Below are positions 25,269 through 31,892 of a stretch of DNA of 64,000 nucleotides, in pieces (position 1 is the stretch's first letter; the number at the start of each line of letters is the position of its first letter). The position numbers and the translations under genes were made by a program. The notes beneath the pieces are model-generated. The model saw only the letters and a program-made list of their open reading frames with translations, did no database searches and was not told the origin of the DNA. The DNA is from Hydractinia symbiolongicarpus (taxonomy: Eukaryota > Cnidaria > Hydrozoa > Anthoathecata > Hydractiniidae), in the NCBI RefSeq assembly GCF_029227915.1, contig NC_079883.1, positions 32,552,001-32,616,000 on the forward strand. Direction: 5' to 3'.

Positions 25269-25279
25269 AAAATACCCAA

Positions 25280-25549
25280 TCACTTGGATCTTTTGTCGTT
25301 ATAACGTTTTTGAGCTTTTAGATATGCCTCCCTGTTTTTCGACCTCCACCTTGAACAGTATCCATACCATTCCTTCTTGGTATCCAGATCGATGGTGTAG
25401 GATGGGTCGAGATCATTCTTCTCAATCACCTCAACCAGTTTAGCCTTTCTCATACCCACGATATACTTAATTCCGCGGGATTTGGCAACCTCTCGCAACT
25501 CTCTCAGTTTCATCAATTTATAATCCGGTGTGGTATCCATGTCTGACAT
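25280..25549 (-). CDS. Small SAP-domain-like DNA-binding protein, 89 aa
   Basis: Residues about 11-46 fit the SAP motif (two helices with the L-R-E-L-...-R-G-I...-K-A-K-L-V-E-V-I pattern), seen also at the N-termini of PolB and the RING protein. Residues 58-89 are strongly basic with Trp/Tyr (KKEWYGYCSRWRSKNREAY region). The role is probably binding of element or host DNA; no enzymatic motif is visible. It is transcribed divergently from the integrase across a 91-bp AT-rich interval and is followed by a perfect hairpin. ATG at 25549; a second in-frame Met (residue 4) could be used. Function is not established. Confidence 0.75.
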   Translation of the reverse strand: MSDMDTTPDYKLMKLRELREVAKSRGIKYIVGMRKAKLVEVIEKNDLDPSYTIDLDTKKEWYGYCSRWRSKNREAYLKAQKRYNDKRSK

Positions 25550-25640
25550 ATTAATATAATATATGAAAAACTTTAAGCACTTTTATCGTACCACATCATA
25601 ACACAAAAAGTAGATAAATAAAGGTGTGCATAAATAAAAC
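25550..25640. promoter_or_regulatory. Divergent promoter region: SAP gene (-) / integrase (+)
   Basis: The 91-bp AT-rich interval holds 'gaaaaactttaag' (25565-25577), the same element found just upstream of other minus-strand genes. It also holds a 'ataaataaa' stretch before the integrase ATG and the 15-bp sequence TTTTATCGTACCACA (25581-25595), repeated after the integrase. Confidence 0.55.
25581..25595 (+). repeat. 15-bp direct repeat flanking integrase gene (copy 1)
   Basis: TTTTATCGTACCACA here is repeated exactly and in the same orientation at 26760-26774, so the integrase gene lies between the copies. It could be a regulatory site or a relic of cassette insertion. Confidence 0.6.
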
Positions 25641-26618
25641 ATGTCAAAACTTCAAGAGACTTACTATCAACCTCAAAATTTATGGAAAGGACAAAAGGCT
25701 GTTCGGAATTTAAGAGTATTCGGCTTCGGGCCAAAGGAGATTAAGAAGTGGCTATCAAAGCAAGCATTTTGGCAAGTACATTTACCCGCTCCAAAACATG
25801 TTGAAAGACCACATTATGAAGTTACCACCCCTAATGATTTACATCAATTCGATTTATTGTACATGCCCGGTGACATACTGTATGGTAATAAATATAAGTA
25901 CATTTTGTCGGGAATCGATGCTGCTTCCAGATACAAAGTAGCCCGACCTTTGAGGACTAAGAAAGCCAAGGAGGTTGCCGCTATGATTGAGGACATCTAC
26001 AAGGCAGGACCATTAACTTATCCGAAAACTTTCCAATGTGATAACGGTTCAGAATTCAAGGCAGATGTATCAAAGCTGTTGGAGAAGCATAAGGTTGAAA
26101 TTAAAAGAGCGACTACAAAATATAAGCATACACACACAGCTTTTGTTGAGGCGTTGAACAAGATACTTGCCGAAAATTTATTCAAAATACAAGATGCCCA
26201 AGAACTGAATGATTCGGAAAAGGTATCATCTACATGGGTTAAGCATCTGTATAAACTGATTGATAGGCTAAACGATACAAAGACGCAGATGATTGATATG
26301 AAGCCAAAAGATGCTATTATAATGAAAGAGGTGCCTTTGGTTAATCAAGAGAGCTATCCACCTGAAGTAGAATTACCTAAAGATGGCTTGTATAGATATC
26401 TACTACAACCTGGTGAAGAGCATGATGATGGGCGGAGACGGGCAACCGATAGAATATGGTCGAAAAACACATATAGATTACGTGAGGTAATAGCGCAACC
26501 TGGTAACCGTGTAATGTACTATGTTCAAGACGGACCTGGACGGGCTTTTGTAAAAGAGGAATTGATGTTAATACCCGAAGATACAGAATTACCTCCTGAT
26601 TATGTGCAAGGTTGGTGA
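25641..26618 (+). CDS. INT: Retrovirus-like integrase (DD35E), 325 aa
   Basis: Catalyses insertion of the element by strand transfer of its TIR ends. The RNase H-like rve core spans about 58-200 with catalytic D71 (in HQFDLLYM), D134 (in QCDNGSEF) and E170 (in AFVEALN). Exactly 35 residues separate the last two. No HHCC zinc-binding N-terminal domain is evident in residues 1-57, which instead look helical and basic. Residues about 265-315 resemble the small beta-barrel C-terminal region of Polinton integrases. Length is in the usual Polinton range and the frame is intact. ATG at 25641 follows an AT-rich leader. A 9-bp-stem hairpin lies 13 nt after the TGA stop. Convergent with the 195-aa gene. 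Confidence 0.96.
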   Translation: MSKLQETYYQPQNLWKGQKAVRNLRVFGFGPKEIKKWLSKQAFWQVHLPAPKHVERPHYEVTTPNDLHQFDLLYMPGDILYGNKYKYILSGIDAASRYKVARPLRTKKAKEVAAMIEDIYKAGPLTYPKTFQCDNGSEFKADVSKLLEKHKVEIKRATTKYKHTHTAFVEALNKILAENLFKIQDAQELNDSEKVSSTWVKHLYKLIDRLNDTKTQMIDMKPKDAIIMKEVPLVNQESYPPEVELPKDGLYRYLLQPGEEHDDGRRRATDRIWSKNTYRLREVIAQPGNRVMYYVQDGPGRAFVKEELMLIPEDTELPPDYVQGW

Positions 26619-26631
26619 AAAGGAGGGCGAT

Positions 26632-26656
26632 ATCTTTACCTGTTTCCGGTAAAGAT
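26632..26656 (+). terminator. 3'-end hairpin of integrase gene
   Basis: ATCTTTACC pairs perfectly with GGTAAAGAT around a TGTTTCC loop, 13 nt after the stop. The hairpin after the right-end small gene (35649-35673) has nearly the same stem and loop although the flanking DNA is unrelated. Confidence 0.75.
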
Positions 26657-26807
26657 GATACCGGGGATCGCGCGGGTCGGTCGGCAGATAGGGCCGCTAT
26701 GGCTCAGTCTTGGGTGGACGATCGCGCCGCATAATGTCACAAACCGCCTTAATATTAATTTTTATCGTACCACACGAAATATGCGAGCGGTGTACATGCG
26801 CACATCA
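26657..26807. other. Convergent intergenic region, partly GC-rich
   Basis: Between the integrase hairpin and the stop of the 195-aa gene. About 26659-26735 is GC-rich compared with its surroundings and has two 'gatcgcgc' copies. AT-rich DNA with the second 15-bp direct repeat (26760-26774) follows. No supported gene: the 66-aa plus-strand frame runs into the opposing gene and has no recognisable features. Confidence 0.5.
26760..26774 (+). repeat. 15-bp direct repeat flanking integrase gene (copy 2)
   Basis: Exact second copy of TTTTATCGTACCACA, 1179 bp from the first (25581-25595). Confidence 0.6.
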
Positions 26808-27395
26808 CTAACCTTGATTTACGGTCCTTCTGAGGCTTTGAACCTCGTCCATTAGACTTTTTTCAAACTGGTTGCGAGTTTCGCTCTCCATCTTTCTGTC
26901 GGTTTTCATCATCTTTTTCAGAGCTTCGTAGTATATACCGCTCAGGGTTTGAAATTCGATGTAACTGATGTCGTCATTATTCAGAGCCCGCGAGACGGAG
27001 TTTTCAAACACGGCGATGGCGGACGTCGCAACATCATATAATTTCATGACCTTGTCAAGCTTGCTCCGATATCTTTTAATCAGAGCCATGATGGAGCCCG
27101 TGAAAATGGTTCCCGACAGTGCTACGGATCCCAATCCCACGGAAGCGGGGATTCCGATGAGCGTGGCACCGGTTACCACCGAACCTATGCCCGAAGCGAC
27201 GGTTAGGGCCGTGGCGCTGGCATTTAAAAGCACCAGTCTGTGCAGCGTCTTGTTATATTTCTCATATTTTGTATTGAACTTATCACGTAATTTTCTAAGC
27301 TCACCAAGTTGAGAGTTCACGGTATTAGTATTAAACTTGTCCTGCTCGCTCGAATACTCGGGAGCCGTGGGTAGCTTCGGATAAATCTCTGACAT
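26808..27395 (-). CDS. Hydrophobic-hairpin protein A, 195 aa (function unknown)
   Basis: Not assignable to a named family. Residues 20-52 are a charged helix, 54-105 a Gly/Ala/Ser-rich hydrophobic region likely to form two membrane helices, and 106-195 long charged helices. It is a paralogue of the 161-aa protein encoded just upstream: both have an F-(N/K)-T-...-NSQL-EL-KLR-KF segment, the central hydrophobic hairpin, then an (R/K)YR-KL-K...A-...V-F-(N/K) helix. The two genes are 27 bp apart on the same strand. A membrane-inserting or membrane-remodelling role is only inferred from hydropathy. ATG at 27395 is preceded by the GAAAAAAACTTTA element. Confidence 0.75.
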   Translation of the reverse strand: MSEIYPKLPTAPEYSSEQDKFNTNTVNSQLGELRKLRDKFNTKYEKYNKTLHRLVLLNASATALTVASGIGSVVTGATLIGIPASVGLGSVALSGTIFTGSIMALIKRYRSKLDKVMKLYDVATSAIAVFENSVSRALNNDDISYIEFQTLSGIYYEALKKMMKTDRKMESETRNQFEKSLMDEVQSLRRTVNQG

Positions 27396-27422
27396 TGTGT
27401 GGTTACTACAAAGAAAAAAACT

Positions 27423-27908
27423 TTACTCTAAATAACCTATATCCAGTTTATCCAGATCCTTGAGAGTTCCATGATACGTATCACACAAACTCTCAAAATC
27501 GGCTCTACAGATCCGAGTGTGCCAGAGTAGCGTTTTATCGAAAACATCGATGGCATTTTGCACAACGCGATATGCGGCTCTTAATTTGATAAGTTTCTCC
27601 CGATATGTCCTAACATATTGGGCGGTAACCGCATAGGAAGCCGAGCCTAATAGACACATACCCGAATTCCACATGTAATTTCCATGGGTACCGCCCAAAT
27701 TTCTAATAATGGTCACCGCGGTCGCTATCGAGCCGGTAATTGCTGCGGTTCCGGATAATCCCTCCAGAATCGACCATATGATCAGAGATCCTCCGTGTTC
27801 GTGTGTCCTGTCTTGGAACTTACCTCGTAATTTCACCAGCTCCTCAAGTTGGGAATTGGATATATCCGTTTTAAAAGTTTCTTCTCTGCTACTAGAACTC
27901 TCTGCCAT
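27423..27908 (-). CDS. Hydrophobic-hairpin protein B, 161 aa, paralogue of A
   Basis: Function unknown. Layout as in protein A: polar N-terminus with Ser run (4-7), helix 14-35, hydrophobic segments at about 41-70 and 80-97 with a Gly-rich turn, then charged helix 98-125 and a polar tail. Shared residues with protein A are spread over the whole length, so this is a tandem gene duplication with divergence rather than a fragment. It is divergent from the coiled-coil gene with only 39 bp between start codons. Its stop codon lies within the promoter-like element of gene A. Confidence 0.75.
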   Translation of the reverse strand: MAESSSSREETFKTDISNSQLEELVKLRGKFQDRTHEHGGSLIIWSILEGLSGTAAITGSIATAVTIIRNLGGTHGNYMWNSGMCLLGSASYAVTAQYVRTYREKLIKLRAAYRVVQNAIDVFDKTLLWHTRICRADFESLCDTYHGTLKDLDKLDIGYLE

Positions 27909-27947
27909 TTCTATTATATTAGGAAAAACTATCCTTTAAATAAAATA
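27909..27947. promoter_or_regulatory. 39-bp bidirectional promoter
   Basis: The whole interval between two divergent ATGs is AT-rich: 'ctattatattagg', 'aaaaact', 'tttaaat'. The 38-bp interval at 33818-33855 shares 'tattatattag' and 'tttaaat' in the same order, suggesting a common two-way promoter design for virion-type genes. Confidence 0.6.
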
Positions 27948-29228
27948 ATGGCGGACATTGATATTGATCCGTTTGGTGACCATGGTCAACCCGACGAGGG
28001 TACCGATGACTCCACACCTCTGGTACCGAGGGAACGCACGCGTGTGCAGATACACACACCTGATGAGGAGACATCATTCGGTGGAGAAACCTCTCTGCGC
28101 TCCAGAGTTACCAGTGAGCTGGTTAAATCGCTCTATGAGAAGCTACTAACTATATATCCAAACGAGAACCCGAGCGTGATACATACCGATCTGTTTGAGT
28201 CTCGTGGTCGTGAATTATACTACAAGGGTGATAACAGACCTCTGACAAATGGTGGATCTCTAAGGTCTACCGGTACCATTGCAGATCTATTGGGCAAGAA
28301 AAGGCTGCGCGGTTTGGGGTTCGATATACCGAAAGGTAGTATAACCCCCCGACAGGCCGCTAGGCTAAACAAAATAGAAGAGAGACTACCGTCACCGGAT
28401 AAAATAGAGAATGCGACCGATATAGAATTAGAAACCATGTCTGGAGATGTTGTGAACAGTGCGGAAGATTTAATTTCATTGGTCAAACAACAATCTGTAG
28501 ACCATGAAGCAACCCAGACCGGTGATCTATTTGAATATCCTATGCGTGAATTGCTAGGATTGGATAGATCATTGAGAAACATAAGAGGAAGTCTTCAGGA
28601 TGAAGTTGCAAAAAAGGTTCAGCTCGAACAGCATATTGACAGAGAAAAAAACAAGTTGGAAGAGATGGAAAACACACCAAATATGACCGAGGAACAACAA
28701 AATGAAGCGAAAGAAAGGTTGAAAGGTTTGCAAAATGAGTTGAAAGGCCGGCAAGAGATTATCGATATTCTCAAAGGTAAACTTAACAGTCAAATAAAAA
28801 GCATCAGGGAGACGATTACCAAAGTACTTGACAAAGAAACTACATTGGGTGAAAAGATACGAACGCTATTCCGTGAACAGGGTATCACCATCGTCAGTGT
28901 ACTAACGGCATTTGGTATGGTTATCGGCCTTCTAGTTGAAACTTTGACACCAGGGGGTGGGGGGTCATCCACCGGTAATACAAAAAATCATGAAAAAACC
29001 GAAGGTGGTGCGCGGGAATGGATAAAGAACAAGCTGAGCGCTCTGGGATCTCTCCTGGGTAGATTGGCCGGTGCCGCAGCTGCGTCCCTACCAGGTATAA
29101 TCGGTTCCATCGTATCGTGGATCCTAAATAGAGCAAAGGAAGCCGTCGGTTGGTTGAGTCAAAACCTTTGGGCTTTGATAGTCGGAATCGGAGGTCTGAT
29201 ATACACCTACATGGTGACAAAGCGTTAG
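27948..29228 (+). CDS. Coiled-coil membrane protein, 426 aa (Polinton-associated, function unknown)
   Basis: An acidic N-terminus is followed by a mixed region (about 47-200) and a long coiled coil (about 205-300, Glu/Lys/Gln-rich). Next come a membrane helix (about 313-332), a Gly/Ser-rich linker from 336, and a C-terminal hydrophobic part (362-422) with Gly/Ala-rich and amphipathic helices. The C-terminus looks membrane-active, as expected for a virion membrane or entry accessory protein, but this is inference. The start at 27948 is preferred because the longer frame from 27849 would run backwards across the start of the divergent gene. A perfect 11-bp-stem hairpin lies 12 nt after the stop. 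Confidence 0.8.
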   Translation: MADIDIDPFGDHGQPDEGTDDSTPLVPRERTRVQIHTPDEETSFGGETSLRSRVTSELVKSLYEKLLTIYPNENPSVIHTDLFESRGRELYYKGDNRPLTNGGSLRSTGTIADLLGKKRLRGLGFDIPKGSITPRQAARLNKIEERLPSPDKIENATDIELETMSGDVVNSAEDLISLVKQQSVDHEATQTGDLFEYPMRELLGLDRSLRNIRGSLQDEVAKKVQLEQHIDREKNKLEEMENTPNMTEEQQNEAKERLKGLQNELKGRQEIIDILKGKLNSQIKSIRETITKVLDKETTLGEKIRTLFREQGITIVSVLTAFGMVIGLLVETLTPGGGGSSTGNTKNHEKTEGGAREWIKNKLSALGSLLGRLAGAAAASLPGIIGSIVSWILNRAKEAVGWLSQNLWALIVGIGGLIYTYMVTKR

Positions 29229-29240
29229 CTATTCCGAATA

Positions 29241-29265
29241 TATGTTACATGTGTCATGTAACATA
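29241..29265. terminator. Shared 3'-end hairpin of two convergent genes
   Basis: Perfect 11-bp stem TATGTTACATG / CATGTAACATA with TGT loop. It lies 12 nt after the stop of the coiled-coil gene and 17 nt beyond the stop of the opposing 141-aa gene. Being symmetric, it can serve both strands. Confidence 0.78.
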
Positions 29266-29282
29266 ATACCCGCGGCATAGTA

Positions 29283-29708
29283 CTATTTTTCAAAATACCA
29301 CACGGCACCCCCGACACCGATCATGCTTAGCGCGATAAATGCCAATTCCCGTTCATGCTGGCCATTGCTGGGTGTATAAAAGTCGCTCAATACGGGCCTG
29401 CGCGGAATATCTGTGAGAGGTGATCCTCCAAATACTTTTTTATATTCCCGCATCGCGTCATCCAGCTCCGTGAATTTACCCTCGGCCTTCTTCTCAAGTC
29501 TGAGCTGCTTATTGATAAAGTCAACCCTCTCCTGTCTTTTACGTTGCCATATAACCTGAGCCTTCTGCAGTTGTTCTATGGCTAGATCATGCCGCTTCCG
29601 TTCCTTATCTATCCTATCCTTTGATAAACTTGAAAAGAGGTAGCTTGATCCGGTGAAGGCCAAAGCGTTCGCGAAGGCACCTCCCAACATCATTGCAATT
29701 GAAGCCAT
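29283..29708 (-). CDS. Conserved Polinton small membrane protein, 141 aa
   Basis: N-terminal Gly/Ala-rich hydrophobic segment (1-28), then a long charged helix with ERKRHDLAIEQLQKAQ and KRQERVDFINKQL segments (36-90), a proline-containing linker, and a C-terminal membrane helix (121-139). I recall similar proteins beside capsid genes in invertebrate Polintons, but know no assigned function. It lies in the minus-strand virion-type cluster, 30 bp downstream of a 47-aa frame, convergent with the coiled-coil gene and sharing its hairpin. A virion or membrane role is inferred from position. Confidence 0.82.
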   Translation of the reverse strand: MASIAMMLGGAFANALAFTGSSYLFSSLSKDRIDKERKRHDLAIEQLQKAQVIWQRKRQERVDFINKQLRLEKKAEGKFTELDDAMREYKKVFGGSPLTDIPRRPVLSDFYTPSNGQHERELAFIALSMIGVGGAVWYFEK

Positions 29709-29738
29709 GTTTATATAATCCGGTATAATATAGTGGCG

Positions 29739-29882
29739 TTATTTTAATACGATAGCCTCGGAGTCTATGACATCAGAGTCGTCTATGACCTCGGTATCGA
29801 TGTATTCCACCTTGGGTAAAATCCTCTCAACTTTCTTGCGCTGGCATAAAACACAGACCAACCATTCCAGTATTCGCAACAT
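29739..29882 (-). CDS. Small acidic-tailed protein, 47 aa
   Basis: A frame of 47 codons plus TAA in the gap between two conserved genes. The N-terminus is hydrophobic with two Cys (M-L-R-I-L-E-W-L-V-C-V-L-C), followed by a basic turn (QRKK) and an acidic half rich in Asp/Glu/Val/Ile. Its ATG overlaps the stop of the upstream 75-aa gene by one base (TAATG), and it fills the gap neatly up to 30 bp before the next gene. The head could be a membrane anchor. No family recognised; real-gene status is inferred from position and packing. Confidence 0.55.
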   Translation of the reverse strand: MLRILEWLVCVLCQRKKVERILPKVEYIDTEVIDDSDVIDSEAIVLK

Positions 29883-30109
29883 TATATATTTATAGTTTCA
29901 GGTATAATTTTTTGCTTAACTAGATATTCTCTTGTCATTTCACTTGCGGCGACTATGGCTACAAGCTTTCCGGTATCTTCCAGGTCAAACTTCTGAATCG
30001 AGGGTGGTGTCATTTTTAATACCTTTTTTCCGAGCATTGAATAGCCCACAGCGAAAACGCATACGACCGATGCTTTATAAATATCGTTGACTATACTTTT
30101 CTTATCCAT
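29882..30109 (-). CDS. Conserved Polinton small membrane protein, 75 aa
   Basis: One membrane helix near 13-30 containing GYSMLGKKVLKM-PP, then a polar helix and a second mildly hydrophobic segment (48-57), with a KQKIIPETI tail. The combination of GYSML-KKVLK-PP and a C-terminal V-K-(Q)-IIP motif is one I recall from small proteins near Polinton capsid genes, but no function is known to me. It lies within the minus-strand cluster; its stop overlaps the next ATG. ATG at 30109 is preceded by an AT-rich 'tatcgcgatatta' stretch. Confidence 0.78.
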   Translation of the reverse strand: MDKKSIVNDIYKASVVCVFAVGYSMLGKKVLKMTPPSIQKFDLEDTGKLVAIVAASEMTREYLVKQKIIPETINI

Positions 30110-30153
30110 GTCTTATATTTACTTCAAGATTATAGTATCGCGATATTATCCCT

Positions 30154-30594
30154 TTATTCCATTTCAAGCTTACTTATTCTCATAGTTTTTTTATTACCTG
30201 AGTTACTTGGTGGGGTACCCTTCACCTTAATATTTTTGTCCTTATTTTTATAGACGAAATAAGCACCAATTAAGACAAGTACTATCACCCCACCACCACC
30301 ACCCATTATTGTGTAGTTCACTCCGCCGTGTTTGGGGCCATCTGTCACGGAATCCTCGATGACAATATCCTTAGGATCCTCCAACTGTGTCTGAGGTGCT
30401 GAGTGTGTCTGAGGTGCCGAGTGTGTCTGAGGTGCCGGCTGGGTTTGTGTCTGAGGTGCCGACTGTACCTCCGTCTGTGCCATGAGCAATCTTTTATAAT
30501 CCTCCCTCTTTTTACGGTTGTATTCGGCCAGTCTCTTACCCGCCTCAACCTTTTTAGGGTTCTTCGTTGTCACCTGAACTGGAGTATCCGACAT
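30154..30594 (-). CDS. Single-pass membrane protein with PQT repeats, 146 aa
   Basis: N-terminal basic helix with KNPKKVEAGKRLAEYNRKKRE (10-30), a motif I recall in Polinton-associated proteins. It is followed by Pro-Gln-Thr-rich tandem repeats (46-70), an acidic stretch, a Gly run (98-102) leading into a membrane helix (to about 116), and a basic tail. The DNA under the repeats is a short minisatellite and gives spurious open frames on both strands. The start overlaps the 3' end of the upstream 204-aa gene by 41 bp. Likely a virion or membrane accessory protein (inferred). Confidence 0.8.
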   Translation of the reverse strand: MSDTPVQVTTKNPKKVEAGKRLAEYNRKKREDYKRLLMAQTEVQSAPQTQTQPAPQTHSAPQTHSAPQTQLEDPKDIVIEDSVTDGPKHGGVNYTIMGGGGGVIVLVLIGAYFVYKNKDKNIKVKGTPPSNSGNKKTMRISKLEME

Positions 30595-31168
30595 CTTTAG
30601 TATCCGTATCGATATTGTTTAAATTTTTTCCCGCGATATAATGCCTACCTGTTATTAAACCTACACTGATTGGTGATAGTAGTGATCCGAACTTATAATA
30701 TAGATCACATGTGAACCTTTGGAGTGCCGAGTTTAGGAATGGATCATTCTCAAGGTCATCACTCAGAGCTTTTTGATTTTTTATACCGAGAGCTGTACAG
30801 GCGCCCATGGAGTACATGTGGATTATTGACTGTCCCAAAGACTTTACCATTTGACCGGATAGTTTAGCCTCGTATATGGTGAACAGTTTATCCACCTCAT
30901 CATTCTTGAGCTTCTGGATCTCCGCCTCCGTATACATCTTACCAAGATATAACTTACTATTTCCGGTCAGCACACACTCGAGCAATTTTTGTCTCTTCCC
31001 ATCATCCCGGGCATCCTGTTCATCGATAAAAATTATGTTGCCAATTGCGTTTTCAGCCATTTTCAATAGCGATAGGTATTTTTTAATACAAAAAAGGCAA
31101 ACACTAACCAATACCAGCAATAGCACTACAGCTATCACCAGTAATATGAAATTTATATATTCTATCAT
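30554..31168 (-). CDS. Conserved Polinton protein with N-terminal membrane anchor, 204 aa
   Basis: Membrane helix at 6-28, then a cytosolic-type region. The stretch about 92-176 (KLFTIYEAKLSGQMVKSLGQ, MYSMGACTALG, NDPFLNSALQRF, LYYKFGSLL-PISVGLITGRHY) is of a type I recall as strongly conserved among invertebrate Polintons, with no function known to me. A shorter product from Met37 is possible. The ATG at 31168 abuts an 8-bp tandem repeat that forms the whole leader. It overlaps the next gene by 41 bp. Expected role by position: virion assembly or structure. Confidence 0.82.
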   Translation of the reverse strand: MIEYINFILLVIAVVLLLVLVSVCLFCIKKYLSLLKMAENAIGNIIFIDEQDARDDGKRQKLLECVLTGNSKLYLGKMYTEAEIQKLKNDEVDKLFTIYEAKLSGQMVKSLGQSIIHMYSMGACTALGIKNQKALSDDLENDPFLNSALQRFTCDLYYKFGSLLSPISVGLITGRHYIAGKNLNNIDTDTKDVGYSSSGDNEEP

Positions 31169-31169
31169 G

Positions 31170-31224
31170 GTACTACAGTACTACAGTACTACAGTACTAC
31201 AGTACTACAGTACTACAGTACTAT
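31170..31224. repeat. 8-bp tandem repeat (TACTACAG)n
   Basis: Six full TACTACAG units (31171-31218) plus a partial unit lie directly upstream of the 204-aa gene's ATG. Copies contain the AGTACT palindrome, so the transcript leader could fold. It fills most of the gap between this gene and the ATPase 3' hairpin. Confidence 0.92.
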
Positions 31225-31243
31225 GCTGTAGTTTTCCTATAGA

Positions 31244-31268
31244 TTTGTTACAAGACTCTTGTAACAAA
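31244..31268 (-). terminator. 3'-end hairpin of ATPase gene
   Basis: Perfect 11-bp stem TTTGTTACAAG / CTTGTAACAAA with ACT loop, 12 nt beyond the ATPase stop. It is preceded in gene orientation by a T-run, as in the RING and SAP hairpins. Confidence 0.78.
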
Positions 31269-31280
31269 AAAATGTCCATT

Positions 31281-31892
31281 CTAGCAAATCACGTGAGTTC
31301 TTGGATGTTCCATCCTCATGACTAAATGTGTATATTTGCCATCTTTCAGCCTTTCCTTAACCTTCTGGATCTCCGATGATTCAATGACATCATTCTCTTC
31401 GTGGATGGTTGCGAGATCATGTCTGTCCTTCGGATACCACACATATAACATTTTTGCCTGCCTTCGTAAGTTCTTCGGTATCGCGGTGTATGATTGTGTG
31501 AGTAGCCACATGGAGTGGTTTCGATGTCGACCGCTGATGGCCAGCTACAGAAGCGGTTGCCTCTTTTTGTCCAGTTTCTCATCCGCGATGATGTCGTTGA
31601 TCAGGAATAATGTTTTGTATCCGGCACAGAAATCCGTCATCTTTTGGATCCATTCATACAACATGCCCATGGGCTCAATTAGAATCACATATCTATCCCT
31701 CCAGAACCAGTTACTCCCCATATATGTCTTGTTCCATCTTAATGTTGGACATATATTCACAATGAAATCGAAGTGGTTGTAGTACACGATCTCTAGCAGT
31801 TTTACAACGCGTTGGGATTTTCCGCAGCCCGTGGGACCGACGAATAATGCCGTGTGAGGATCTTTCATGTAGTCCATCTTAATATAGTACAT
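31281..31892 (-). pseudogene. ATP: Genome-packaging ATPase (FtsK/HerA-type, Polinton ATP), interrupted by in-frame TAG
   Basis: DNA-packaging motor ATPase of the virion module. Walker A GPTGCGKS and Walker B TLFLIND followed by an IIADEKLDKKRQ segment are present in the first part. The second part continues in the same frame with the family's downstream region (RHRNHSMWLLTQSYTAIPK, then LRRQAKMLYVWYP). A TAG at 31545-31547 splits the frame; no insertion or deletion is needed to explain the break, and no other stop occurs before the terminal TAG at 31281. So this is either a young nonsense mutation, a read-through site or a sequence error. The start is uncertain: ATGs at 31892, 31877 and 31868 are possible; 31877 falls just after the capsid-gene stop. 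Confidence 0.88.

Noticed and set aside
26655-26855. 66-aa plus-strand frame after the integrase
   Set aside because: Begins inside the hairpin region, runs into the end of an opposing gene, and shows no recognisable sequence.
27849-27947. Upstream in-frame extension of the coiled-coil gene
   Set aside because: It would overlap the start of the divergent 161-aa gene and erase the short promoter interval. The ATG at 27948 fits the pattern of other divergent pairs.
31346-31582. 78-aa overlapping frame as evidence of a frameshift in the ATPase
   Set aside because: The ATPase halves are in the same frame on both sides of the TAG, so the break is a nonsense codon. The overlapping frame has no family similarity.
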